A DNA stretch of 11,781 nt from Bacillota bacterium (lineage in GTDB: Bacteria; Bacillota; Clostridia; Acetivibrionales; DSM-1351): NCBI GenBank assembly GCA_023392075.1, contig JAEVZU010000033.1, positions 1 to 11,781 of the forward strand, in the 5' to 3' direction. Every line of letters starts with the position of its first letter. Within the stretch, counting starts at the first letter, position 1. The notes beneath the pieces are model-generated. The model saw only the letters and a list, made by a program, of their open reading frames with translations, searched no databases and was not told the DNA's origin. A program made the position numbers and the translations under genes. Shown here piece by piece: positions 5,494 to 11,781 of this stretch.

Positions 5494-6723
5494 ATGAAAG
5501 ATGCTTTGGAGGATTTAAAACAAAGAATGTCGGTCTTATCGGACGAAAGACTGAAGGAAATCGTTGAAAAGGAAACTGACAGCTTCGAGGAATATGCCAT
5601 AGAGCTGGCTAAAAAGGAATTGGAGAGCAGGGCCCTGTTAAAGATTCCAATTTATATGACCTTTCAGGATTTAATTAATAGAGTGGATTTTGATAAAGTT
5701 GTTGAAGAATTTGAAACCCGTTACCCTGAAAAATTGATCTTTCTGGACGATTTCCGCGCAGTTTATGAGAAATTATCAGCCATGACGTCCATAAACGATA
5801 TATCTGATTTTTTACATATTGAAAATGACAGGGAAATACAGACAGCTTTTGGAGAAGATTCCGTTACAGGCGAAAAATACGGTGTTGAATTTTGCGCCTG
5901 GTCCGATTGGTTATCCTATCGGCTTAAACCGGAACAGGTATCAGAATTAGGGGAAGCAGCATATACGGCTGTATGTCTGATTACCCTTACGTCCTATGGA
6001 TTTACCGAAGAGGAGATACAGAGGCAGCTTGATCTGTTGAAAAATGATGCCGCTACCAGTGAGAAAGCCGCTGGGATCAGCGGTCAGGATTTATTGAGAT
6101 TTAAACCTGTTACACTGGACAGGTCACTGGAAAAAATATCAAGCTATAAAGATAAACTGATAAGTGATATTGCGGGCAGAAATGAAGAAATAGCCGGACG
6201 GCCATGGGTAAGATTCTGGGCCAGGATGATTGACAGTTCCACCATTATGTTGCTTATTGGAGCTGTAATGCTTTATTTTGTTCCATTAGGCAAGTACATT
6301 ATTGCTTATTTCGGCAGTACATTTTTTTCTGTAATAAAATTTTTGTTTTGGACCTTTATTGAGGCTTTATTTATATCAAGGCTGGGCTGGACACCAGGAA
6401 AGTGGCTTCTAAATATAAGAGTGTTGAAAAGTGACGGAAGTAAATTGAGCTATTTACAGGCCCTGAACAGAACACTGCTGGTAATGCTGCTTGGAGAGGG
6501 CCTTTTTATTCCGCTTATAACCCTTATAACAAATATTATCTCTTATTCAGCATTAAAACGGAACGGTATTACAAAATGGGATGAAAAGCTTGATGTTACA
6601 GTAACTCATGGTAAAATTGAACCGTACAGAATTATTATGGCAGCAGTAATAATAGTCGGTGTGCCATTACTGCATGGGATCTTGATTGCCATAATCCTGC
6701 CGTTCATGACAGGCGGCAGGTAA
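5494..6723 (+). CDS. Multidomain RDD-family membrane protein with DUF6557-like middle region
   Basis: A 409-residue protein in three parts. Residues 1-52 are charged and helical (LKQRMSVLSDERLKEIVEKE and following). Residues about 55-145 resemble the DUF6557 type: FQDLINRVDFDKVVEEFETRYPE at the start and VEFCAWSDWLSYRL at the end. From about residue 236 comes an RDD domain: RPWVRFWARMIDSS with the conserved Arg and Asp, two or more membrane spans, then LGWTPGKWLLNIRVLKSDG. A last hydrophobic segment (about 375-400) ends the protein. RDD domains occur in small membrane proteins of mostly unknown role; some are linked to ion transport or are fused to soluble sensor parts. The soluble N-terminal half should lie in the cytoplasm. 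The domain assignment of the middle is from memory of the family pattern. ATG 5494 follows AAAGGAG. No function can be assigned. Confidence 0.85.
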   Translation: MKDALEDLKQRMSVLSDERLKEIVEKETDSFEEYAIELAKKELESRALLKIPIYMTFQDLINRVDFDKVVEEFETRYPEKLIFLDDFRAVYEKLSAMTSINDISDFLHIENDREIQTAFGEDSVTGEKYGVEFCAWSDWLSYRLKPEQVSELGEAAYTAVCLITLTSYGFTEEEIQRQLDLLKNDAATSEKAAGISGQDLLRFKPVTLDRSLEKISSYKDKLISDIAGRNEEIAGRPWVRFWARMIDSSTIMLLIGAVMLYFVPLGKYIIAYFGSTFFSVIKFLFWTFIEALFISRLGWTPGKWLLNIRVLKSDGSKLSYLQALNRTLLVMLLGEGLFIPLITLITNIISYSALKRNGITKWDEKLDVTVTHGKIEPYRIIMAAVIIVGVPLLHGILIAIILPFMTGGR

Positions 6724-6733
6724 CAGGAACTGC

Positions 6734-6761
6734 TTGATAATTTATGAATAAATGTTAATAT
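6734..6761 (+). promoter_or_regulatory. Possible promoter for the acetyltransferase-protease pair
   Basis: TTGATA (6734-6739) and TAATAT (6756-6761) with a 16-base spacer, 105 bases before the acetyltransferase start. The -10 match is moderate (four of six). The preceding gene ends at 6723, so read-through from it is also possible. Confidence 0.35.
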
Positions 6762-6865
6762 TACAGGTGATGCCGGTTATAAAGTCTTATCAGGTGAAAC
6801 ATGATTGGACTTTATACTATAAATACAAGACTGTATACATGAATCAATATAAAGGAGCTGCATCA

Positions 6866-7372
6866 TTGGAATTTCGAAGAGCGGTAGAAGCGGATATAAA
6901 TCACATTTTAAATATAATACACCAGGCGCAGGAATACTTGAAGAAAGCCGGAATAGACCAGTGGCAGAACGGTTATCCCGATATTGAAACAATTAAAAGG
7001 GATATTGAAAATAAACACGGCTATGTTCTGGGCAATGCAGGAAGGATTACCGGCACAATAGCCGTTTCCTTTGACGGGGAAATGACCTACAACAATATTT
7101 ATGACGGGGTATGGCTTACCCTGGATAATTATGCGGTTATTCACAGGCTGGCTGTTGACAGCAGCTTGAAGGGGAGTGGCCTGGCTTCCGCTATGATAAG
7201 TGAGACTGAAAAACTTTGCCGCTGCAAAGCGGTTTCCGGTATAAGAGTGGACACCCATGAAAACAATATCTCCATGCAAACGTTATTGAAGAAGAATGGG
7301 TTCAGGTATTGCGGTGTAATTTATCTGGAGGACGGGAGTAAAAGACTTGCTTTCGAAAAAATACTGAAGTAG
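6866..7372 (+). CDS. GNAT family N-acetyltransferase
   Basis: A 168-residue acetyl-CoA-dependent acyltransferase. The N-terminus EFRRAVEADINHILNII is the typical first strand and helix of the fold. The acetyl-CoA loop appears as IHRLAVDSSLKGSGLASAMI, where KGSGLA fits the Q/R-x-x-G-x-G/A pattern except for Lys in first place. The end (MQTLLKKNGFRYCGVIYLEDG) is the usual C-terminal strand. I chose TTG 6866 because AAAGGAG lies eight bases upstream and the family fold starts there. The frame is open back to 6752, but the extra residues show no family features. The membrane protease gene starts 12 bases after its stop, so they are probably co-transcribed. The acceptor substrate cannot be predicted. 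Confidence 0.88.
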   Translation: MEFRRAVEADINHILNIIHQAQEYLKKAGIDQWQNGYPDIETIKRDIENKHGYVLGNAGRITGTIAVSFDGEMTYNNIYDGVWLTLDNYAVIHRLAVDSSLKGSGLASAMISETEKLCRCKAVSGIRVDTHENNISMQTLLKKNGFRYCGVIYLEDGSKRLAFEKILK

Positions 7373-7384
7373 GGGAATTCATTT

Positions 7385-8074
7385 ATGCTTATACTCCATA
7401 GAAAAAGAAGAATTTTGTCCATAGCAGCCGCTGTTCTGCTGGGTTGTATGGTAATGGCCTATATTGATGCGGTTGTCAGGCCGGATTATGCAGTTAAATC
7501 GGCTATAAAAGTTGTGCTGTTTACCGGGCTGCCGCTGATATGTTCGTTATTTGAAAAAGAGCTGGGACTGAAAAACCTGCTGAAGGTTAACCGGAAAAGT
7601 CTGGGCTTTGCTGCTGCACTGGGAGCAGGGGTATATATTTTCATACTGGGCGCTTACCTTATATTATCACCGTTTTTTGACTTTTCCAAAGTAACTGCAG
7701 CTTTACAGAACAATATTGGAGTAAACAGGGATAATTTCATTTTTGTTGCGCTTTATATTTCTTTCATTAACTCTCTGCTGGAGGAATATTTTTTCAGAGG
7801 TGTTGCGTTTTTATCACTGAAAAGGGCGGCGGGAAGAAAGTTTGCGTACATATTCAGTGCCGCCGTTTTTGCAGCATATCATATAGCCATAATGACCAGC
7901 TGGTTCAGTCCGGGGTTATTTGTTCTCCTGATTGCCGGACTTTTTGGGGCAGGACTGCTATTCAGCCGTTTGGATGAGAAGTATGACAACATTTATGTTT
8001 CATGGCTGGTTCATATGTTTGCAAACTTCTCAATTAATACAATAGGTTTCGTGCTGTTCGGAATTACGTTGTAA
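7385..8074 (+). CDS. CPBP family intramembrane metalloprotease (CAAX protease/Abi type)
   Basis: A 229-residue membrane protein with several hydrophobic spans. The three catalytic motifs of the family are intact: EEYFFR (Glu133, Glu134, Arg138), FAAYH (Phe162 to His166) and HMFAN (His210 to Asn214), all inside membrane segments. Characterised members process prenylated proteins in eukaryotes; in bacteria they are linked to bacteriocin maturation or self-immunity and to signalling, while many have unknown substrates. It follows the acetyltransferase by 12 bases with a GGGGAA-type ribosome site. No peptide or bacteriocin gene is visible beside it, although an ABC exporter operon lies about 2 kb upstream. 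I see no clear terminator in the 119 bases after it. Confidence 0.92.
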   Translation: MLILHRKRRILSIAAAVLLGCMVMAYIDAVVRPDYAVKSAIKVVLFTGLPLICSLFEKELGLKNLLKVNRKSLGFAAALGAGVYIFILGAYLILSPFFDFSKVTAALQNNIGVNRDNFIFVALYISFINSLLEEYFFRGVAFLSLKRAAGRKFAYIFSAAVFAAYHIAIMTSWFSPGLFVLLIAGLFGAGLLFSRLDEKYDNIYVSWLVHMFANFSINTIGFVLFGITL

Positions 8075-8193
8075 CTATTTCACCACCGTTTATATCTTAT
8101 TGATGGCGACACTGTTTATGTATATTTTTTACCTTATACTATAATAGAAACACCAAAAAGCCGTCAAAATGAGACCGATGAATAGATGCATTA

Positions 8194-8538
8194 CTATTTT
8201 ATACAAAGATAGACCCGGTTTACAGATGAAACAGCTGCCATCAAGGCAACCAGACTGCAGTAACTGAGAATAAAGGCAGCAGCTGTTTTTTCAGGCAGCA
8301 GGACATATGCAATAATACCCACGGCGGATAATGCATACAACAGCAGTGCGGCAGCTTTGCCGAGGCTGTCGAACACAAATAGTCCTGTTACTGTTTTTGA
8401 TTTTTTTACTGAAACGGAGGAGCTTATCCAGAACTCGGCAAATTTAACTATTGCAACAATCAAAATCCAGAAGGGGAGAATATTATTTCTGATCAGGACG
8501 GCAAAGGAGGTTATAACAAAAAATACATATAGTCTGTC
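8194..8538 (-). pseudogene. C-terminal remnant of a CDP-alcohol phosphatidyltransferase
   Basis: About 114 codons are readable, beginning at Asp-Arg-Leu-Tyr-Val-Phe-Phe at 8538 and ending at TAG 8194. The pattern fits the C-terminal half of the phospholipid head-group transferase family (PgsA-like): the last Asp of the D-x3-D active site followed by a membrane span, LPFWILIVAIVKF, then KSKTVTGLFVFDSLGKAAALLLYAL with the family's Lys and Gly-Lys, and two more spans. The part carrying D-G-x2-A-R-x8-G-x3-D is missing, so the enzyme cannot be active. Upstream, the frame runs straight into flavodoxin sequence read in a different frame. The only in-frame candidate start (TTG 8463) has no good ribosome site. 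The family call is from remembered pattern, not a search. Confidence 0.6.
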
Positions 8539-8891
8539 AAAACATCGGAAATTTTACCCATGTAGACTGGCGAACCGAAAACAATGACAGAATAATCCTT
8601 TACATCTGGTGACATATGCTTGCCGGGATAGGAGACAGTGACCTCATAGCCCGCATCAATTAGTCCTCTGGCAATTTGATCTGCTATACCGGCTGAAGTA
8701 TTTCTGGCTGACGGCTGATATACCAGCAGTGCCTTCCCCGAGGTAATATCCTTACCTGCCATAGTATTTACGGTGTCACCTTTATATGTATTGTTTGAAG
8801 ATATTACAAAGGCCATTCCGCCTATTGTGATTCCTGATAATAAAACAAAAATTCCAATAACAATCAGTGTAACTCTGATCACTTTTTTCAT
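8511..8891 (-). pseudogene. Truncated membrane-anchored flavodoxin
   Basis: 126 codons. An N-terminal membrane span (about residues 5-31) is followed by a flavodoxin-like domain: KALLVYQPSARNTSAGIAD (53-71, the FMN-phosphate loop), then YEVTVSYPG, and YSVIVFGSPVYMGKISDVLTDY (100-121). Flavodoxin domains are normally about 140-170 residues, so the second half, including the strand usually ending in the second FMN loop, is absent. The frame ends a few codons after the family similarity stops. GGGAGG lies just before the ATG. An intact version would be an electron carrier or flavin-binding reductase facing one side of the membrane. The truncation point coincides with the start of the phosphatidyltransferase remnant, pointing to a deletion that joined two neighbouring genes. 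It could still be expressed as a short protein, but probably not a folded one. Confidence 0.72.
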
Positions 8892-9109
8892 AACTGCCTC
8901 CCGGTTGATTCTTTATTGCAACAGTTGTTTAAATATGGTTCCAACAGTATTATTTATGCAGTTTTTTTTAATAGATTACCTATTTTACGGAACAGGATAA
9001 TCCTTGTCTCATAAAAACTTAAAAAGTTAGAAGAAATTACCGAATAGTCCATTTTAATAAAAGAAATAATAATTCATAGACCACTAAATTAATAAGAGGA
9101 GTGATGCAG

Positions 9110-9571
9110 ATGGAAATAGCAACCGGATATTTTATCAGCAGGGCACCTGCTATTGAAGCGGCCAGATCTTTAAGCAGACAGGGTTTTAAAATTGAAGTTC
9201 TCGGACACCAGAATCAGGAGGATTTCAGGGAAAGACAGGTGGAAAATGACCATGAGAATGGTCTGGAAGTACCCTACTTCGGTTTTATGGGCGGAGTTAC
9301 GGGTGCGGCATCAGGAATAAATGGTTTTATGCTTGCGGGAACAGGACCTCTTATACCGGCACGTCCCATAATCAGTCTGGTCAATGGAGGTATTGGCAGT
9401 GATTTCAAAGAGATAATGGTAAATTGGGGAGTGCCGGGAGATATAGAAAATGAAATAAAGGCTGTTATTGATTCGGGAAGTTCTGTAGTAATGGTCGAAT
9501 GTGAATCCGGGGACAAGGAGTCTGTCAGAGAAACCTTGAAAAAGCAGGGTGCACATAATATTCACATTTAG
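9110..9571 (+). CDS. Small glycine-rich protein resembling general-stress proteins
   Basis: A 153-residue protein. The N-terminal half (MEIATGYFISRAPAIEAARSL through FKIEVLG) has the look of a ferredoxin-like sensor strand-helix-strand. The middle is glycine-rich and hydrophobic (FGFMGGVTGAASGINGFMLA, GTGPLIPARP), and the C-terminus VNWGVPGDIENEIKAVIDSG then SSVVMVECES closes with a second strand-helix-strand. This arrangement of a Gly-rich hydrophobic loop, a GIP-like helix and a closing strand resembles the DUF1269 / 17M-like general stress proteins of Firmicutes, but I cannot confirm the family without a search. I chose ATG 9110 because AGAGGAG is eight bases upstream; ATG 9104 and GTG 9101 are too close to it. 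The gene is monocistronic and convergent with the next one; function unknown. Confidence 0.75.
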   Translation: MEIATGYFISRAPAIEAARSLSRQGFKIEVLGHQNQEDFRERQVENDHENGLEVPYFGFMGGVTGAASGINGFMLAGTGPLIPARPIISLVNGGIGSDFKEIMVNWGVPGDIENEIKAVIDSGSSVVMVECESGDKESVRETLKKQGAHNIHI

Positions 9572-9589
9572 AGAAAAGGATTCCCGTTT

Positions 9590-10333
9590 TTATAAATTTC
9601 TTTTTTCGTAGATAAACATATTCCGGTCTTTTCCCACCCGCTCAACTGCTTCAACATAAAATAAAACATTTAGGGCAGTTTGTGCATTTGAAAGGCTGAG
9701 GCCGGAGGCTTTTTGAAACTCCCTGCTTGTAAAGCGGGGCGGAAGTGACTCGGGTATAAGTCTGGAGTAGTCACTTTTATTGTTTATGTAAATTATCTTT
9801 TGCAGAGCTTTGGGAATCCTGTCATGACGCCAGGAGCCTTTTTTGCCGTCGGAACTCCAGCCGTTAAGCAGCCGGTATTCTTCAATATCCAGGTATACTA
9901 TACATAAACGGAGATTTTCATTATCCAGATAATTTTTTATTCTATACAATTCATAGAATATATCATAAGCAGAGCCTTTTTTGGGAGAAAGCCTTCTCTT
10001 GCTTATTTCACCTGTTTCTTCATTAATCCATATAAGCCATTTGGTATACGCAACAGGATATACCAGTGTGACCTTGTTTTCGGGGAGGAAAGCCTTGAGC
10101 TTCCCCCTGAGTTTATTCCACTGCCGGGTCTGGATTTCGGTTATTCCTTCAGCATTCAGAATATCTGCGAAATAGGAGCCCACTTTTATTTCGTGATAAC
10201 TTTCATCCGGTTCGAAATAATGTTTAAGAACAGCATGAAGAGTTTTTTCTCCCAGAGTTCCGATGCCTTCCCGGCGGTAGGCTGAGTCCATAACTTTACC
10301 GCAGGCCTGTTCAAAATTAAAAGAAATACTCAT
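9590..10333 (-). CDS. PD-(D/E)XK nuclease-like protein with probable C-terminal winged helix
   Basis: A 247-residue soluble protein of unknown function. The N-terminal 75 residues carry a spacing typical of the PD-(D/E)XK fold: Glu29 in GEKTLH, Asp57 in YFADI, and Glu66-x-Gln68 in ITEIQTRQW, that is E, D, then E-x-Q, all before a helix. The middle (KWLIWINEETGEISKRRLSPKKG) is basic. The end (RFTSREFQKASGLSLSNAQTALNVLFYVEAVERV) looks like a winged helix for DNA or protein binding. I chose ATG 10333 because GGGAGG precedes it; the frame continues up to 10399 without a better start. No methyltransferase or restriction partner lies beside it, so a role in DNA repair or processing is as likely as a defence role. 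The catalytic assignment is by pattern only. Confidence 0.78.
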   Translation of the reverse strand: MSISFNFEQACGKVMDSAYRREGIGTLGEKTLHAVLKHYFEPDESYHEIKVGSYFADILNAEGITEIQTRQWNKLRGKLKAFLPENKVTLVYPVAYTKWLIWINEETGEISKRRLSPKKGSAYDIFYELYRIKNYLDNENLRLCIVYLDIEEYRLLNGWSSDGKKGSWRHDRIPKALQKIIYINNKSDYSRLIPESLPPRFTSREFQKASGLSLSNAQTALNVLFYVEAVERVGKDRNMFIYEKRNL

Positions 10334-10397
10334 ATTTACCTCCCGGGCCATGTAAAATAATAAAAAATTCAATAAAAATGCAATACGGTCCGTAAAC

Positions 10398-10426
10398 ATT
10401 TTACATTAATCCATTTTGCTAATCAA
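10398..10426 (-). promoter_or_regulatory. Probable promoter of the nuclease-like gene
   Basis: On the minus strand TTGATT (10426-10421) and TAAAAT (10403-10398) are 17 bases apart, giving a start near 10391 and a leader of about 58 bases before ATG 10333. The -10 matches the consensus in five of six bases. Confidence 0.5.
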
Positions 10427-10640
10427 TGAGGCTTTAAGTCCATAATTGAATATACCGATCAATAATTTTATATCCTTTGGAAAACTTAAGAAGAATTAAT
10501 ATAAGTTTTAGCAGCTTTGGTTAAATATGTGTTAAATACTTTATGGACAGTATTGTTGCTCCAGATTTTATGTGATATTCTTTTAATATATTTTTCTTTT
10601 TTATTGGTTTATTTTAGTTAGCTATATTATATTGTTTTAC

Positions 10641-10668
10641 TTGAAAAGCATAACATATGCAGTATTAA
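10641..10668 (+). promoter_or_regulatory. Probable promoter of the PilZ gene
   Basis: TTGAAA (10641-10646) and TATTAA (10663-10668) with a 16-base spacer. It would start transcription about 50 bases before ATG 10725. A second, weaker candidate lies at TTGTTG/TATTCT (10553-10581). The non-coding stretch from 10334 to 10724 otherwise holds only AT-rich DNA with the divergent promoter at 10398-10426; I see no c-di-GMP riboswitch in it. Confidence 0.4.
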
Positions 10669-10724
10669 TTACCAGAAATGTTTTTAATTTTATATATACA
10701 AAAAATAATGATCAGGGTGATAAT

Positions 10725-11366
10725 ATGCAAAAAGCAAATATTGTATTAAGACATTACAACAAATTAAAACCAATTAATTGTACTTTTGTCAGCGGCGATA
10801 CCAATAAATTATTTACCGTCAAAATCAACGATAATGAAAATCATGTGGCCGAAATGCTGAAGGGTGATCCCGTATTGATTGGTATGATGGATGAGAAGGA
10901 AACACTTACTGTTAACGGGGGAAGTGTAGTAGGCGCAAACCCTAAAGAGGATCAGTACATAATATGTTCCAACAATGTGATTAATATTGCAAAAGAACTT
11001 GAAAAAAGGCAGTATGAGAGATTCCCGACTTCTCTGCTCGGTGAGGTAAAGCTAATGGAATCCAGTAAAAGAGAAGGTGCGTGTATAAAAGATTTTAGCT
11101 ATTCGGGCATGTGCATATACTCTCCAGGAGATTTTGAAATCGACGATTCAGTCGAAATAAGCGTATTTTTAAGTAATTCTGTATCAAAATATGATGCCAC
11201 AGTTATCAGAAAAGCTAAAAATTTCGGCAGAAATGAATACGGAATTCAAATTATCCATAGGGATAAAAATTCCATGTATTCAACCGAGGCCCAATTGACA
11301 AATATGGTCCAAGCTGAAAAAGAATTGATATACCGGCATTTGATTAATGCCAGATACAAATTCTAA
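10725..11366 (+). CDS. PilZ domain protein (probable c-di-GMP receptor)
   Basis: A 213-residue cytoplasmic protein. The N-terminal half (about residues 10-88) is a beta-rich domain like the YcgR N-domain. The C-terminal half is a PilZ domain with both ligand motifs intact: R-x3-R in RQYER (Arg95, Arg99) and D-x-S-x2-G in DFSYSG (Asp123, Ser125, Gly128). It ends with ATVIRKAKNFGRNEYGIQII and a C-terminal helix. Proteins of this layout bind cyclic di-GMP and act as flagellar brakes or regulate surface polysaccharide or other targets. I chose ATG 10725, which follows AGGGTGAT. The frame is open back to TTG 10632, which has no ribosome site. It is a single-gene unit ended by the terminator at 11380-11409. 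No diguanylate cyclase, phosphodiesterase or flagellar gene is visible nearby, so its target is unknown. Confidence 0.9.
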   Translation: MQKANIVLRHYNKLKPINCTFVSGDTNKLFTVKINDNENHVAEMLKGDPVLIGMMDEKETLTVNGGSVVGANPKEDQYIICSNNVINIAKELEKRQYERFPTSLLGEVKLMESSKREGACIKDFSYSGMCIYSPGDFEIDDSVEISVFLSNSVSKYDATVIRKAKNFGRNEYGIQIIHRDKNSMYSTEAQLTNMVQAEKELIYRHLINARYKF

Positions 11367-11379
11367 AGAATTAGTGTTA

Positions 11380-11409
11380 AAATATAGTTCATCAGAACTA
11401 TATTTTTTT
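11380..11409 (+). terminator. Rho-independent terminator of the PilZ gene
   Basis: AATATAGTTC (11381-11390) pairs perfectly with GAACTATATT (11395-11404) around an ATCA loop, followed by an uninterrupted T-run. It lies 14 bases after the PilZ stop codon. The stem is AT-rich but complete. Confidence 0.9.
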
Positions 11410-11487
11410 ATATATTTATTACGCAATAGACTTAAGACCGCCAAAGGATGCGGAGGTTTGCAGCAAGACTATTTGCAGGAGGTATGC

Positions 11488-11781
11488 ATGAAAAAGTTCA
11501 TCGACACGAAACTGGAGGGCTTTAAGCTTCGTTATGCCGACGAAAGCGATACTGCCTTGATTCTGGATTTTATTAAGGAACTGGCCATATACGAAAAAAT
11601 GCTGGATCAGGTGGTTGCCACTGAAGAAGGGCTAAGGGATTCACTTTTCTGCAGAAAGGCAGCCGAAGTAATTATAGGAGAATATGAGGGAAAGCCTGTC
11701 GGTTTTGCTCTTTTCTTTCATAACTTTTCTACTTTTTTGGGTCAGGCAGGTTTATACCTTGAGGATTTATATGTAAAACCC
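11488..11781 (+). CDS. GNAT acetyltransferase, spermidine/diamine acetyltransferase-like (3' end cut by window)
   Basis: The first 98 codons of a gene that runs out of the window. The translation starts MKKFIDTKLEGFKLRYADE and continues DFIKELAIYEKM, VVATEEGLRDSLF, AAEVIIGEYEGKPVGFALFF, HNFSTFLGQAGLYLEDLYVKP. The EYEKxxDxVVATEExLRxSLF stretch and the FxHNFSTFLGxxGxYLEDLYV stretch are characteristic of the SSAT/diamine acetyltransferase-like branch of the GNAT family, which usually has about 150-170 residues. The acetyl-CoA loop would follow just beyond the window. ATG 11488 is preceded by GGAGG at five-base spacing; ATG 11484 is in another frame that stops after 13 codons. The upstream 78 bases hold a small GC-rich stem (CCGC...GCGG, about 11438-11453) but no clear promoter. 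Substrate not proven. Confidence 0.88.
   Translation, partial: MKKFIDTKLEGFKLRYADESDTALILDFIKELAIYEKMLDQVVATEEGLRDSLFCRKAAEVIIGEYEGKPVGFALFFHNFSTFLGQAGLYLEDLYVKP

Noticed and set aside
8117..8145. TATAAT at 8140-8145 as a promoter after the protease gene
   Set aside because: There is no acceptable -35 at 16-18 bases and no plus-strand gene downstream for it to serve.
8357..8587. A 76-codon plus-strand frame across the decayed locus
   Set aside because: It reads antisense to both remnants; the AAAGGAGG at 8503-8510 is a chance match inside the frame and not before a start.
10427..10640. Possible c-di-GMP riboswitch before the PilZ gene
   Set aside because: The stretch is AT-rich and lacks the conserved GEMM-type core and paired stems, so there is no support.
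11438..11487. GC-rich stem before the final acetyltransferase as a riboswitch
   Set aside because: Only a four-base-pair stem can be drawn with confidence, and no known riboswitch core is recognisable.

Overview
The window looks like chromosomal DNA from a low-GC Gram-positive bacterium of the class Clostridia. It is AT-rich. Most genes have strong AGGAGG-type ribosome binding sites, and TTG (and probably ATT) starts occur. The promoters resemble sigma-A sites, and the protein families are typical of clostridia. I cannot name the species from the sequence alone. I saw no rRNA, tRNA, CRISPR array, transposase or phage gene.

Left end (1-1865): the 3' part of a sugar ABC transporter permease of the MalG type, followed after 30 bases by a lyase of the dihydrodipicolinate synthase / N-acetylneuraminate lyase family. 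They look like the tail of a sugar or sugar-acid uptake and cleavage operon. A long imperfect hairpin follows and probably ends this operon.

Centre-left (2015-5287): a self-contained export cassette made of a TetR-type repressor, an ABC ATPase and two paralogous ABC-2 permeases. It starts from a near-consensus promoter whose -35 box lies in one arm, and whose predicted transcription start lies in the other arm, of a perfect 21-bp inverted repeat. This strongly suggests autorepression with induction by a transported or toxic compound. The repressor probably starts at a rare ATT codon.

Centre (5494-8074): a 409-residue membrane protein joining a helical N-terminus, a DUF6557-like region and a C-terminal RDD domain; then a GNAT acetyltransferase and a CPBP-family membrane protease, probably co-transcribed.

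Centre-right, minus strand (8194-8891): a decayed locus. The N-terminal half of a membrane-anchored flavodoxin runs, out of frame, into the C-terminal half of a CDP-alcohol phosphatidyltransferase. This is most easily explained by an internal deletion that destroyed both genes.

Right end (9110-11781): a small glycine-rich protein resembling general-stress proteins; a convergent minus-strand gene with PD-(D/E)XK nuclease-like residues and a possible C-terminal winged helix; a divergent PilZ-domain (c-di-GMP receptor type) protein with a clear rho-independent terminator; and the first 98 codons of a second GNAT acetyltransferase of the spermidine/diamine acetyltransferase type, cut by the window edge.

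Most of the window is ordinary accessory chromosome. The points most worth a second look are the promoter/operator and ATT start of the TetR cassette, the deletion-fusion at 8194-8891, the RDD fusion protein and the orphan nuclease-like protein.
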